Source: Ruminococcus sp. (lineage in GTDB: Bacteria; Bacillota; Clostridia; Oscillospirales; Ruminococcaceae). Taken from it: a stretch of DNA of 53,614 nt. Shown here piece by piece: positions 24,570 through 33,050 of the stretch; position 1 is the stretch's first letter, and every line of letters starts with the position of its first letter. The notes under the pieces are model-generated. The model was not told the origin of the DNA. It saw only the letters and a program-made list of their open reading frames with translations, and did not search any database. The stretch spans positions 1 through 53,614 of the forward strand of contig JAFVCV010000018.1 in the NCBI GenBank assembly GCA_017478965.1, read 5' to 3'. The translations under genes and the position numbers were made by a program.

Positions 24570-24655
24570 AGTTGCTGACCTCCCTTGATATATGACATTA
24601 TACCTCATCTAAGGACCTGAGTCAATAGCTATGAGGGAGTTTTTCTGGACTTTAC

Positions 24656-27403
24656 TTACTGCTTTTTCAGTTTCATGACCTTGTATACAAAGACCTCTAC
24701 TGAGATCAGCGCCGCAAGAGCGCCGCCCACTATCAGTGCGATAAGGCCGGTCTTTGATGAGCTTTCCTTATCCTCCGGCTTGCTGTCGGTCTTTTGGTCA
24801 GGGGCGCTCTCACTTGTATCCCGTTCGCTCTTATCCTCGCTGGGGCTTTCGCTGTTTCCGGCGGTGCTGCTTTCCTTATTCTCCTCCTGCGATGAAGAAG
24901 TCCCCTCCGCATCGGCGGTCCCGTTCTCGTTGGACTGACCGTCGCCGCCGTTATTTATCCTTTCTGCGGTGTTGACGCTGCCGATCTCTATGCCGCCGTT
25001 TTCCGCCGCCGCAAAGCCTGCGATCCAGGCTAAGGATGCGTTCCAGTTTATCGTACACTCGTTTACGGACCATGCCTCGATATGGTCAAGGTAACATTTC
25101 TGCGGGGCTATCTGACCTTTTTTCCAGCCGGAGCCCTGTACCCAGGGGTCCTGCATACCTGAATTCGGTCCGCCGGCCATTACTCCGCAGGGAGCTTTGG
25201 GATAAGCGGCATCTATCTGGTTTGACCACCAGCGGTGATGGGGGTTTTCGGTGCTGTGAGTGCCGTAGCCGGTCACATAGCTCTGGTCCATGGCGTTGCG
25301 GCCCAGGAGGTAGTCCAAGCCACCGATGACGCCGTCAAGATATTTGTCCTCCCCGGTGAGGAGATAGCCGTAGGCCATCACCACCGAGTTGTCCGCCACG
25401 AAGGAATTGGAACCCCACATATAACCCTTGTCACTGTCATTATAGCTTATGGTGCTGGAGCCGTAGGGGACTCCGTAGCCCTGGCTGTCCTCCAGTTCAA
25501 GATAGTGGTCGGCAGCGGCCTTTATGCTGTCCAGGGCGGCCTTTCTGTCCTTATCCTCAAAGCCTTTGCCGCTGATGGCGGCGCTGAGGGTGCCAAGGCC
25601 GGCGGTGTTGCCCCAGTCAAAGCTGCCAACGGAGTCAACGCTCTCGCCGCCCCCCAGGCTGGTTGGCATTTTCATAAAGAAGTCCGACCCGGCTGCGTCC
25701 TTGTAATAATCCTCCTTGCCGGTGGTGATATAAAGCTCGCAGGCGGCCCAGTAGAACTCGTCGCTCACGTCATCGTCACCGTAGGCACCTCCGCCCACGG
25801 ATTCGTCCAGGGGGGCGTACATGGAAGGGTGCTTTTTAGCCGCTGCATAGGCCTCCTCGGCGGCCTTCAGGCATTTGTCAGAAAAGCTCTTGTCGATGTT
25901 TTCCCAGAGCCTTGCAGCCTGAGCGCCGCAGGCAGCAAGGTTAAGGGTGGCCGCAGTGGTGGGCGGCTTGATTATGCGCTTTTCTTCGTCCTGCGCCGGG
26001 GCGGTGCCGAGGGCGGTCCACTTCTCGTCGTGAGCCTTGTGGTATGCCATGCCCGCAAAGTCGCCGGTCTGAACGATCATTTTCAGCATCCATTCCATTT
26101 CCCACCGGGCCTCGTCCAGCAGGTCGGGATAGCCGTTATTGTTCTCCGGCAGGTTCATGGAGCCGTCCTCGTAGCCGTCGCTGAAACCGTATTTCACAGC
26201 GCTCTCATACTGGTTCTGCATCAGCCATACCGACAGGCCGCCGTTGACCACATACTTGCCGTGGTCCCCGGCGTCATACCATCCGCCGGTAACGTCCTGG
26301 CTGCCGCTGGAGCCTGTGTAGCCCCAGGTCTGCTGTATCTCGGCGTTGTCAGTGGTATGACCTGCGGCCCTGGCAAGGGAATTCTTGTCCCCGGAGGTTA
26401 TGAAGTCCGCCTTTATCTCTATGCCGCTGCGGTTCTGATAAAAATAGTTCAGCGCATCGTAGAGCAGGGCGCTGTACATGGTGCTGCCGCCTATCTGGAA
26501 TTCCCGGCTCTTTGCGCCGTTTGCGGCCTCGATATGGTAGGTACCGCTGTCTCTGAAGTCTGAAAAGTCAAAAATATGGACGGTGTCGCCGGAATCCGGG
26601 TCCTCACCGAAGTAGGTGCTCTTGCCGGAATAGACCGACTTGCCCCCCTGGTCGATAAGCTCAAGCTCCACGCTTTCCTTATCGCTGCAAATAAGGGTGG
26701 CCTGCTTTTTCCTGTCGGTGAAATAGCCCACCTGGTTCGTGAGGATCTCCGCCCTTTTCCATACCTCAGGGGCCTTATAGTCGTTCTCGTCGCTGGTCAG
26801 GTCCACCAGCGACATATTGTCGAAGGTTATGACCGTCCCCACGGGAAAACAGTCCCCCTGGGTATACTGCCCCTCGCCGCCCAGATGGAAAGCCCATTCT
26901 GCCACATCAAGACTCTGTCCGGCGGTGAATGTCAGGTCCACCACTTTTTTCTCATTGGCGCCTATCTGTATGGGGTCCCAGTTGCTGTCAAGGTCCCACT
27001 GGCCAGTGGCCATATTGTGCCATATCTCTACATCGCCTTCGAGATTTCCGATCTTGGTATAGTACTTTCCCGAATGTGACGGCGTTATCTCATAGTGGAC
27101 CTTATACTGGTGGCCGGAAACGATCTTCAGTCCCCTGTGCCGGAACTGGCAGTCCCACCTGTCCTCGCCGCCTCTGGAGGCTCCGCCCGGATTGAGGATA
27201 GTTATTTTATAAACCCCGTCGCTTATCTCAAAATCCATTTCACCCGGACCTGACTCGCAGATATGCCAGGGAAGGCCCACGCCGTTCTCAAAATCGGTCT
27301 GGCCCAGCTGTTCGCCGGCGAAAACGTCAATGACCGGCACTACAGTCCCGGCAGCAATAACCGCCGCACAGCCAGCGCTCAGTGCTCTTCTGATAGCTTT
27401 CAT
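24656..27403 (-). CDS. GH9 cellulase, CBM4/9-Ig-GH9, membrane-anchored
   Basis: 915 residues. Signal peptide (1-29); an N-terminal carbohydrate-binding module of the CBM4/9 type (about 35-195, with strands such as YKVHYEITPS and FDNMSLVDL); a CelD_N Ig-like domain (about 215-300, starting ILTNQVGYF); and a GH9 (alpha/alpha)6 catalytic domain (about 305-775). Catalytic signs: the GGWYDAGDHGKY aspartates, the HHRWW histidine site, and the C-terminal NEC-INWNASLAW glutamate. An acidic Ser/Glu-rich linker (about 790-880) leads to a C-terminal membrane helix and a Lys-rich tail, so the enzyme is held on the cell surface and has no dockerin. Start set at MKAIRR, giving a clean signal peptide. Acts on cellulose or related beta-glucans. 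Confidence 0.94.
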   Translation of the reverse strand: MKAIRRALSAGCAAVIAAGTVVPVIDVFAGEQLGQTDFENGVGLPWHICESGPGEMDFEISDGVYKITILNPGGASRGGEDRWDCQFRHRGLKIVSGHQYKVHYEITPSHSGKYYTKIGNLEGDVEIWHNMATGQWDLDSNWDPIQIGANEKKVVDLTFTAGQSLDVAEWAFHLGGEGQYTQGDCFPVGTVITFDNMSLVDLTSDENDYKAPEVWKRAEILTNQVGYFTDRKKQATLICSDKESVELELIDQGGKSVYSGKSTYFGEDPDSGDTVHIFDFSDFRDSGTYHIEAANGAKSREFQIGGSTMYSALLYDALNYFYQNRSGIEIKADFITSGDKNSLARAAGHTTDNAEIQQTWGYTGSSGSQDVTGGWYDAGDHGKYVVNGGLSVWLMQNQYESAVKYGFSDGYEDGSMNLPENNNGYPDLLDEARWEMEWMLKMIVQTGDFAGMAYHKAHDEKWTALGTAPAQDEEKRIIKPPTTAATLNLAACGAQAARLWENIDKSFSDKCLKAAEEAYAAAKKHPSMYAPLDESVGGGAYGDDDVSDEFYWAACELYITTGKEDYYKDAAGSDFFMKMPTSLGGGESVDSVGSFDWGNTAGLGTLSAAISGKGFEDKDRKAALDSIKAAADHYLELEDSQGYGVPYGSSTISYNDSDKGYMWGSNSFVADNSVVMAYGYLLTGEDKYLDGVIGGLDYLLGRNAMDQSYVTGYGTHSTENPHHRWWSNQIDAAYPKAPCGVMAGGPNSGMQDPWVQGSGWKKGQIAPQKCYLDHIEAWSVNECTINWNASLAWIAGFAAAENGGIEIGSVNTAERINNGGDGQSNENGTADAEGTSSSQEENKESSTAGNSESPSEDKSERDTSESAPDQKTDSKPEDKESSSKTGLIALIVGGALAALISVEVFVYKVMKLKKQ

Positions 27404-27463
27404 CTCCCGATACCCCCATTTTTTATCATTCTCTTTTTTCAAGTGACTTTTGTTACAAAAACA

Positions 27464-27495
27464 GCGGGCAGCCTTTTCGCAGCTGCCCGCCTGTA
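27464..27495 (-). terminator. Intrinsic terminator of the zinc-ribbon gene pair
   Basis: Stem GCGGGCAGC (27464-27472) / GCTGCCCGC (27482-27490). On the minus strand it is followed by TGTTTTTG, fitting the end of the gene that stops at 27513. It lies within the leader of the GH9 gene. Confidence 0.85.
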
Positions 27496-27512
27496 ACGGC
27501 TCAGTGCCGTGT

Positions 27513-28313
27513 CTATTCAAGCTCTATAGACGAAAATATGTTGTCAAAGGTGTCGCTCATGCGGCTCTTGATGTTCTCACTGCAGGTGCAGACGAATACC
27601 AGCAGCTTGTCATTGTGCAGGAATGTCCTTACCTCAGCATAATTGTCATAGGACTTCTCATCGTTATAGGTAAAGCTCATCCGGTTGTTGACCTTGTCTC
27701 CCAGCTTGTACCTTACCAGCTCCAGCTCAAAGGCGTCGTTCATGTCGCTGAGTATCTGACGGTCCAGGTCCTTTATGGCACTGTTGGCGTCAAGATAGTT
27801 GCTGTAGGTCTCAAAATCTCCGGTCTCGCCCTTGTTGAGCGCCTGAGGGTAGAGGGTGAACACGTCGTATTCTATAATGACGAATTCCATGGACCCGTTG
27901 GAATAGGCCCGGCAGCTGTCATAAACGTCCACTGCAAAGATGTCGTTAGTCTCCTCTTTCAGGGACACAGGCAGCTCTACGCTGAACCCCTTGAAATAAC
28001 TGATCGCAGTCTTCCTGTCATAATATACCTTCACTGCGATAAAGATGACCACCATGACGATCAGCAGTATAAGGCTGAAAAGCTTCAGATCCATGCCGGC
28101 TATAAGGCTGGCCTTCTTTTCCTTTACTGTTACGCCGCCGCTGAATTTATTAAAGTCGGGCGTATAGCCGTTGAGCCTGGGAGCATCTTTTTTCTCTGCC
28201 TTTTCCGCTGTATTTTCCGTGGCTTTTATGCCCATTTCTATCTTCCGGGTGCCGCAGGAAGGGCAGGCCTCAAGGCCGTCCTCAAATTCCTTACCGCAAA
28301 CAGTGCATTTCAT
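27513..28313 (-). CDS. Zinc-ribbon, single-pass membrane protein (paralogue A)
   Basis: 266 residues. An N-terminal zinc ribbon (CxxC near 3-6 and CPSC near 18-21), a polar linker, one membrane helix (about 76-95), then a domain of about 165 residues outside the membrane that begins FKGFSVELPVSLKEE and ends near IFSSIELE. The C-terminal domain aligns in layout with the next gene (strand pattern, FTYNDEKSYDNYAEVRTFL, LLVFVCTCSENI). Start chosen at MKCTVC with AAAGGGGA upstream. Probably co-transcribed with its paralogue, 31 bases away. Function unknown; the two-sided layout suggests signalling or envelope sensing. Confidence 0.82.
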   Translation of the reverse strand: MKCTVCGKEFEDGLEACPSCGTRKIEMGIKATENTAEKAEKKDAPRLNGYTPDFNKFSGGVTVKEKKASLIAGMDLKLFSLILLIVMVVIFIAVKVYYDRKTAISYFKGFSVELPVSLKEETNDIFAVDVYDSCRAYSNGSMEFVIIEYDVFTLYPQALNKGETGDFETYSNYLDANSAIKDLDRQILSDMNDAFELELVRYKLGDKVNNRMSFTYNDEKSYDNYAEVRTFLHNDKLLVFVCTCSENIKSRMSDTFDNIFSSIELE

Positions 28314-28344
28314 AAAGCCGTCCCCTTTCGTCAAAGCAAAGCTT

Positions 28345-29127
28345 TTACTTGAACGTTACCGAATCGAATATCTTGTTGAACTTTGAACTGAGTTTGCCGG
28401 AGTCGGCATCATCGCACATACAGATGAGCAGATACATTCCGTCCTTTTTCAGCACCGCCTTCATATCCACATATGTCTTGGCTGATTTGGAGTCGTTATA
28501 GCTGAACTTCGCACGGTTAGCTGACACAGACTTCTCCTTGTAATTGTCAAGGGTCCCCATCATGGCCATCAGCACCTGTACATAGGCTTCCTCAGTTTCC
28601 TTTATCTCGTCCTCAGACATGGAGTTCATATCATCGGCGATGTCTGAAAGGTCATATTTTATGTAGCAGAACTGAAGGTCCCTGTTGCCGTAGGTGTGAG
28701 CGCCGTCCATACCGGTCAGCGAATCGAACATACTGGTAGTTTCCTTGCAGTTCATGGGGAGCTTCACGGTGATGTCACCGATCTTGAAATTCTTCATCAT
28801 GAACTTAGGAACGAACAGCACTCCGAGCACTACCACGAGCGCCACTATGAACCCTATGAGCCTGCCGGTGTCGCCGTTCATCAGGCCCCTGCTCCGGGAG
28901 GGCGGTATGCTGTTGGCGCCGAACCCGCCGTTATAGCTGGTGTCGCCCAGACCGCTGCCGTAGCCATAGCTGTTGTTATTGCCATAGCTGTAGCCGCCCT
29001 GGGTATTGCTGCCGTAGCTGTTCTGGCTCTGACCAAAGGCAGGTCCCATCTCGCTGACCTTGGTGCCGCAGTTATTGCAGATCTGATCGTTCGGGCCGAT
29101 CTCGGCCCCGCAAATAGTACACTTCAT
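28345..29127 (-). CDS. Zinc-ribbon, single-pass membrane protein (paralogue B)
   Basis: 260 residues with the same plan as the next gene downstream: zinc ribbon CTIC/CNNC (residues 3-20), a Gly/Ser/Asn/Tyr-rich low-complexity linker (about 35-80), a membrane helix (about 90-106) and a C-terminal domain starting FKIGDITVKLPMNCKE and containing FSYNDSKSAKTYVDMKAVL and LLICMCDDADSG. The pair arose by tandem duplication followed by strong divergence of the linker. It is 118 bases downstream of pnp on the same strand. Function unknown. Confidence 0.82.
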   Translation of the reverse strand: MKCTICGAEIGPNDQICNNCGTKVSEMGPAFGQSQNSYGSNTQGGYSYGNNNSYGYGSGLGDTSYNGGFGANSIPPSRSRGLMNGDTGRLIGFIVALVVVLGVLFVPKFMMKNFKIGDITVKLPMNCKETTSMFDSLTGMDGAHTYGNRDLQFCYIKYDLSDIADDMNSMSEDEIKETEEAYVQVLMAMMGTLDNYKEKSVSANRAKFSYNDSKSAKTYVDMKAVLKKDGMYLLICMCDDADSGKLSSKFNKIFDSVTFK

Positions 29128-29180
29128 ATTTAAGTCTCCTTTACAGTAGAATAGAGATTCCTATACTTCTTGTTCCTGTT

Positions 29181-29219
29181 CTGCCAGGCCCTTCCCGGCG
29201 GGTCCGGAAAGGGCGGCAG
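29181..29219 (-). promoter_or_regulatory. Long GC-rich hairpin between pnp and the zinc-ribbon pair
   Basis: CTGCC...CCCTTCCCGG pairs with CCGGAAAGGG...GGCAG across 39 bases, with a few unpaired bases and one wobble. There is no T tract after it on the minus strand, so it looks more like a 3'-end or processing structure than a classical terminator. Confidence 0.5.
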
Positions 29220-29245
29220 ATGCTGTTGTTCTGTTACTGTGCTGT

Positions 29246-31357
29246 TTACTTGCCCTGCTTTGCTGCGATATCAGCCAGAGCGTCCTTCCTGGACAGATTT
29301 ATCCTGCCCTGGTCATCTATCTCCATTACCTTAACGACTATCTCATCACCGATGGAAACAACGTCCTCGACCTTCTCGACCCTGGACTTGTCAAGCTTGG
29401 AAATGTGTACCAGGCCGTCCTTGCCGGGAGCTATCTCTACGAAGGCGCCGAAGTTCATGATCCTTACGACTTTGCCCTTATAGATAGAACCTATCTCGGG
29501 GTCATTGGCAATGGTGTTGATGATATTGACAGCCTGCTGGCACTTGTCCTTGTCAAGGCCGGAAACGAATACGCTGCCGTCCTCATTGATGTCGATCTTG
29601 ACCTCGCACTCAGCGCTGATCTTCTGGATGACCTTTCCGCCGGAGCCGATGACTTCTCTGATCTTATCCACAGGCACCTTGGTGGTGAGCATCTTGGGAG
29701 CCCACTTGCTTACCTCAGGCCTTACCTCAGGTATAGCCTTCAGCATTATCTCATCAAGGATATACATTCTTGCCTTTCTGGTCTTCTCAAAGGCGCTGGC
29801 GATGATGTCCATAGTCAGGCCGTCCACCTTGATATCCACCTGGATAGCGGTGATACCGTTCTTGGTGCCGCCCACCTTGAAGTCCATATCGCCGTAGAAG
29901 TCCTCCAGACCCTGGATATCCACCATAGTCATCCAGCTGCCGTCCTCCTTGGTGATAAGGCCGCAGGAGATGCCTGCAACAGGCTCTTTTATCGGCACGC
30001 CGGCGTCCATAAGAGCCAGGGTGGAGCCGCAGATAGAGCCCTGTGAGGTGGAGCCGTTAGAGGAAAGCACCTCGGAAACGCACCTGATAGCGTAAGGGAA
30101 CTCATCAACGCTTGGCAGAACAGGTACCAGAGCCCTCTCAGCCAGAGCGCCGTGGCCTATCTCTCTTCTTCCGGGTCCTCTTGAAGGTCTTGTCTCACCT
30201 ACAGAGTAGGAGGGGAAGTTATACTGGTGCATATATCTCTTGCTGGTCTCCTCGTCCAGGCCGTCAAGCTTCTGAGCGTCAGAAACGGGGCCGAGTGTGC
30301 AGACGGTCATTACCTGGGTCTGCCCTCTTGTGAATATGCCCGAACCGTGTACCCTCGGCAGGACGCCTACCTCGGCAGCCAGAGGTCTTATCTCGTCGAT
30401 CCCTCTGCCGTCAACACGCTTGCCGTCATAGAGCCAGTTCCTTACTATCTTCTTCTGGAGCTTGTAGAGGACTTCCTCCAGCATAGCGCCCTGGTCGGGA
30501 TACTGCTCGTCATACTTCTCATGAACAGCATCATATATAGGCTGCATCCTTGCGTCTCTTACATTCTTGTCATCGGTATCGAGAGCCTTCTTCACGTCCT
30601 CGCCGACCATAGCCTCGATCTCGTCGAACAGGTCGTGGTCCACCTCCATGGACTCGAACTCGAACTTAGGCTTGCCGATCTCCTTCTGTATGCCCTTGAT
30701 GAACTCGACCATCTTCTTGATCTCCTCATGGCCTGTCTCGATGGCTTTGAGCATAACATCGTCAGGTATCTCGTTGGCGCCTGCCTCGATCATAACGATC
30801 TTCTCGGCGGAACCTGCGACCGTCAGGTTGAGCTGATTTCTCTCCCTCTGCTCAAGAGTGGGGTTGAGTACGAACTCGCCGTCGATATAGCCCACGTTTA
30901 TGGAAGCTACAGGGCCGTTCCAGGGGATATCCGAAATGGATATAGCGATAGCCGCAGCGATCATGCCGGTGATCTCAGGCGAATTGTCCGGGTCAACGGA
31001 AAGCACGGTCATCACAACGGTAACGTCGTTTCTCATATCCTTGGGGAACAGGGGCCTGAAAGGTCTGTCCACACATCTGGAGGTCAGTATGGCCTTATCG
31101 CTGGCCTTGCCCTCTCTCTTGGTGAACGAGCCGGGTATCCTGCCAACGGAATACATCTTCTCCTCAAAATCCACTGAAAGAGGGAAAACGTCGATGCCGT
31201 CCCTGGGTTTCTTCGATGCGGTCACGTTGGCCATTACCACAGTCTCGCCGTACCTCACCCAGCAGGAGCCGTTGGAAAGTCCGCAGGTCTTGCCGGTCTC
31301 TACTACTACCGGTCTGCCTGCGTAGGTGGTCTCAAAAGTCCTTGCGTTCTCAAACAT
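29246..31357 (-). CDS. pnp: Polyribonucleotide nucleotidyltransferase
   Basis: 703 residues of PNPase, the 3'-to-5' phosphorolytic exoribonuclease. Two RNase PH-like halves, with the second-core motifs RPSRGPGRREIGHGALAERAL and STSQGSICGSTLALMDAGVP; then a KH domain (IREVIGSGGKVIQKI near 565) and an S1 domain (YKGKVVRIMNFGAFVEIAPGKDGLVHIS near 625). Start placed at MFENARTFE behind GGAGGAA; two earlier in-frame ATGs lack sites. It follows rpsO on the same strand, the usual bacterial order. A large hairpin sits in its leader. Confidence 0.97.
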   Translation of the reverse strand: MFENARTFETTYAGRPVVVETGKTCGLSNGSCWVRYGETVVMANVTASKKPRDGIDVFPLSVDFEEKMYSVGRIPGSFTKREGKASDKAILTSRCVDRPFRPLFPKDMRNDVTVVMTVLSVDPDNSPEITGMIAAAIAISISDIPWNGPVASINVGYIDGEFVLNPTLEQRERNQLNLTVAGSAEKIVMIEAGANEIPDDVMLKAIETGHEEIKKMVEFIKGIQKEIGKPKFEFESMEVDHDLFDEIEAMVGEDVKKALDTDDKNVRDARMQPIYDAVHEKYDEQYPDQGAMLEEVLYKLQKKIVRNWLYDGKRVDGRGIDEIRPLAAEVGVLPRVHGSGIFTRGQTQVMTVCTLGPVSDAQKLDGLDEETSKRYMHQYNFPSYSVGETRPSRGPGRREIGHGALAERALVPVLPSVDEFPYAIRCVSEVLSSNGSTSQGSICGSTLALMDAGVPIKEPVAGISCGLITKEDGSWMTMVDIQGLEDFYGDMDFKVGGTKNGITAIQVDIKVDGLTMDIIASAFEKTRKARMYILDEIMLKAIPEVRPEVSKWAPKMLTTKVPVDKIREVIGSGGKVIQKISAECEVKIDINEDGSVFVSGLDKDKCQQAVNIINTIANDPEIGSIYKGKVVRIMNFGAFVEIAPGKDGLVHISKLDKSRVEKVEDVVSIGDEIVVKVMEIDDQGRINLSRKDALADIAAKQGK

Positions 31358-31419
31358 AAATCGTTCCTCCATGAAATATTTTTTCACATTCTCAGCCTCG
31401 GACCTCTGGCGCCAGCTTT

Positions 31420-31479
31420 AGCAATAAACAAGCCGCACGGCCTTGTCACAACTCCCTGCCGTACCTCTTGTTTGTTGCT
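31420..31479 (-). promoter_or_regulatory. Long leader hairpin upstream of pnp
   Basis: AGCAATAAACAAG (31420-31432) pairs with CTTGTTTGTTGCT (31467-31479) with one mismatch or wobble, and an inner GCACGG/CCGTAC pairing extends it. A long double-stranded leader before pnp matches the RNase III/PNPase autoregulation known in enterobacteria; whether the same applies here is inference. Confidence 0.6.
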
Positions 31480-31514
31480 AAATAACCCGCACCCAAGGTC
31501 CTTTCGGTTTCATA

Positions 31515-31555
31515 AAAAAACACCAAAAGGCAGTGACATAAAATGTCTCTGCCTT
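31515..31555 (-). terminator. Intrinsic terminator between rpsO and pnp
   Basis: Stem AAGGCAGTGACA (31527-31538) / TGTCTCTGCCTT (31544-31555), one mismatch. On the minus strand a T tract follows (complement of the A run at 31514-31520). It would partly separate rpsO and pnp transcripts. Confidence 0.8.
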
Positions 31556-31572
31556 GATGCTTTATACTTGGA

Positions 31573-31839
31573 TCACTTACGGATATTCAGCTTTTCGATG
31601 ATGGCCCTGTATCTTTCGATGTCGTTCTTCTTCAGGTAGTTGAGAAGATTTCTTCTCTTACCTATCATCTTGTACATACCTCTTCTGGAGTGATTATCCT
31701 TTTTGTGGACCTTCAGGTGTTCGGTCAGGTCAGATATCCTTCTGGTCAGGATAGCGATCTGTACCTCAGGTGAACCTGTGTCGTTCTCATGGGTCCTGTT
31801 AGCCTCGATAACGGCTGTCTTTTCGTCTTTTCTCAGCAT
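31573..31839 (-). CDS. rpsO: 30S ribosomal protein S15
   Basis: 88 residues, the usual length. Conserved S15 segments are visible: [33 protein letters not shown] and [10 protein letters not shown]. Binds 16S rRNA in the platform of the small subunit. The ATG is preceded by AAAGAGGTAC. Single gene with its own promoter, a structured leader and a terminator before pnp. Confidence 0.97.
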   Translation of the reverse strand: MLRKDEKTAVIEANRTHENDTGSPEVQIAILTRRISDLTEHLKVHKKDNHSRRGMYKMIGKRRNLLNYLKKNDIERYRAIIEKLNIRK

Positions 31840-31878
31840 TTTTTTGTACCTCTTTCGATAAAAATTTTCCGCTGTAAA

Positions 31879-31924
31879 AGAATACGGCAGGTAACTTTCT
31901 CCGTTGGAGCGCAGCCCGTATTCT
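31879..31924 (-). promoter_or_regulatory. Structured leader of rpsO, probable S15 autoregulatory RNA
   Basis: A perfect 9-bp outer stem (AGAATACGG at 31879-31887 with CCGTATTCT at 31916-31924) encloses an inner hairpin CTCC-AAC-GGAG as read on the minus strand. It lies between the promoter and the start codon. S15 represses its own mRNA through leader structures in several bacteria, and the layout fits; the exact motif class cannot be assigned by eye. Confidence 0.55.
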
Positions 31925-31975
31925 GTTGCAGGGCAGTTTACTGTTCACAGCGCCGCAGCGCAATATGACTTATTT

Positions 31976-32004
31976 ATTATAACGTATCCTAGCTAAAAAG
32001 TAAA
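31976..32004 (-). promoter_or_regulatory. Sigma-A promoter of rpsO
   Basis: On the minus strand TTTACT (32004-31999), 17-base spacer, TATAAT (31981-31976). It gives a leader of about 130 bases. Confidence 0.75.
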
Positions 32005-32047
32005 GCCTGTTCACAAAAAGTTTACAATCCTATCTGAGCCAGGCTGT

Positions 32048-33007
32048 TCAGATAGCGGCTTTCCTTCGGCGCTTTATCTCATACATACGCTCATCGCTTA
32101 TCTTTATAAGGTCCTCCACCTGGGCATGGTCGCTGCTCTTAGCGGTATAGACCCCCACGCTCGCAGCTATCCTGTATGGCTTTTTCTTGACGCTCTCCAG
32201 CTGTTCAAGCCCTTCATTGATGCTCCTTGCTACGGCGGCGGCCCTTTCCTCATCACAGTCCGGCAGGAAGATATAGAACTCGTCTCCGCCGGTCCTGCCT
32301 GCGATATCGTTCTCCCCGCAGCTCCTTGCGATGACGTTTGCCACGGACTTTATGGCGAAGTCTCCCTCGGTATGTCCGTATACATCGTTTATCCTTTTGA
32401 GCCCGTCCATATCCACCACGATGGCGCTGACCAGCTCACCGTCCCGCTTGTGATAGAAAGCCTCGGCGGACTTGCTCTCAAAGCCGCTCCTGTTCAGCAG
32501 TCCGGTCAGGCCGTCCCTTATGCTGGCACTTTCCAGGCACTTTATCAGCTCTGCGATATTATTGCTCCTCAGTATCAGTTCCAGCGATATGGACATATTT
32601 ATCATCCACATCTTGTAATACTCGTTGAAAGGACCTTCGCCGGTCATTGCCACAAAGGAATAGCCGAAGGTGTGGTCGCTGCTGTAAAGCCCGGTTATGT
32701 AGTAGAACTGCGGCTCTTCGCTTCCGCAGTCGGGGATCAGCTCGCTGACGTCGATATCTCCCTCAGGCTTCTTGATCTTGCCGGTCTTGTCTATCCAGAT
32801 AGCCGGTCTCACTTTTCTGGTAGGCCTTTTGATCGTAGTCTCATAGGCAGTCCTGCCCTCACCGTCCACATAAGCCATATAGCCGAAATGCTTATAGCCG
32901 CCGAAATTGTGTGCCATTTCAAAGAAGGTCCGGCTGAGCATATCTATCTCCTGGACGCTGTTCAGCCTCAGCATTACGGCCTCGGCATTATTGAGACTGT
33001 AGTTCAT
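32048..33007 (-). CDS. GGDEF diguanylate cyclase, 3' part of a frameshifted receptor
   Basis: 319 residues from the first ATG of this frame. The C-terminal half is a GGDEF domain (from about 160: DGLTGLLNRSGFE, VVDMDGLKRINDVYGHTEGD) with an intact RTGGDEF active site and no obvious RxxD inhibitory site at the usual position. The N-terminal part is a helical/GAF-like linker. The open frame continues upstream of this ATG, through an AASCGCCK motif, to about 33,137, exactly where the upstream gene needs to shift. The ATG lacks a good ribosome site (only GAGG one base away), so separate translation looks poor. Predicted to make cyclic-di-GMP if expressed. Confidence 0.85.
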   Translation of the reverse strand: MNYSLNNAEAVMLRLNSVQEIDMLSRTFFEMAHNFGGYKHFGYMAYVDGEGRTAYETTIKRPTRKVRPAIWIDKTGKIKKPEGDIDVSELIPDCGSEEPQFYYITGLYSSDHTFGYSFVAMTGEGPFNEYYKMWMINMSISLELILRSNNIAELIKCLESASIRDGLTGLLNRSGFESKSAEAFYHKRDGELVSAIVVDMDGLKRINDVYGHTEGDFAIKSVANVIARSCGENDIAGRTGGDEFYIFLPDCDEERAAAVARSINEGLEQLESVKKKPYRIAASVGVYTAKSSDHAQVEDLIKISDERMYEIKRRRKAAI

Positions 33008-33050
33008 GCCTCTTCTCAGGTCCCCCAGCTTTGTGATGCGTGCGGCCTCC

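Noticed and set aside
25235-26563. 442-codon open frame on the plus strand
   Set aside because: Antisense to the GH9 catalytic domain; Val/Ala/Gly-rich shadow composition and no ribosome site.
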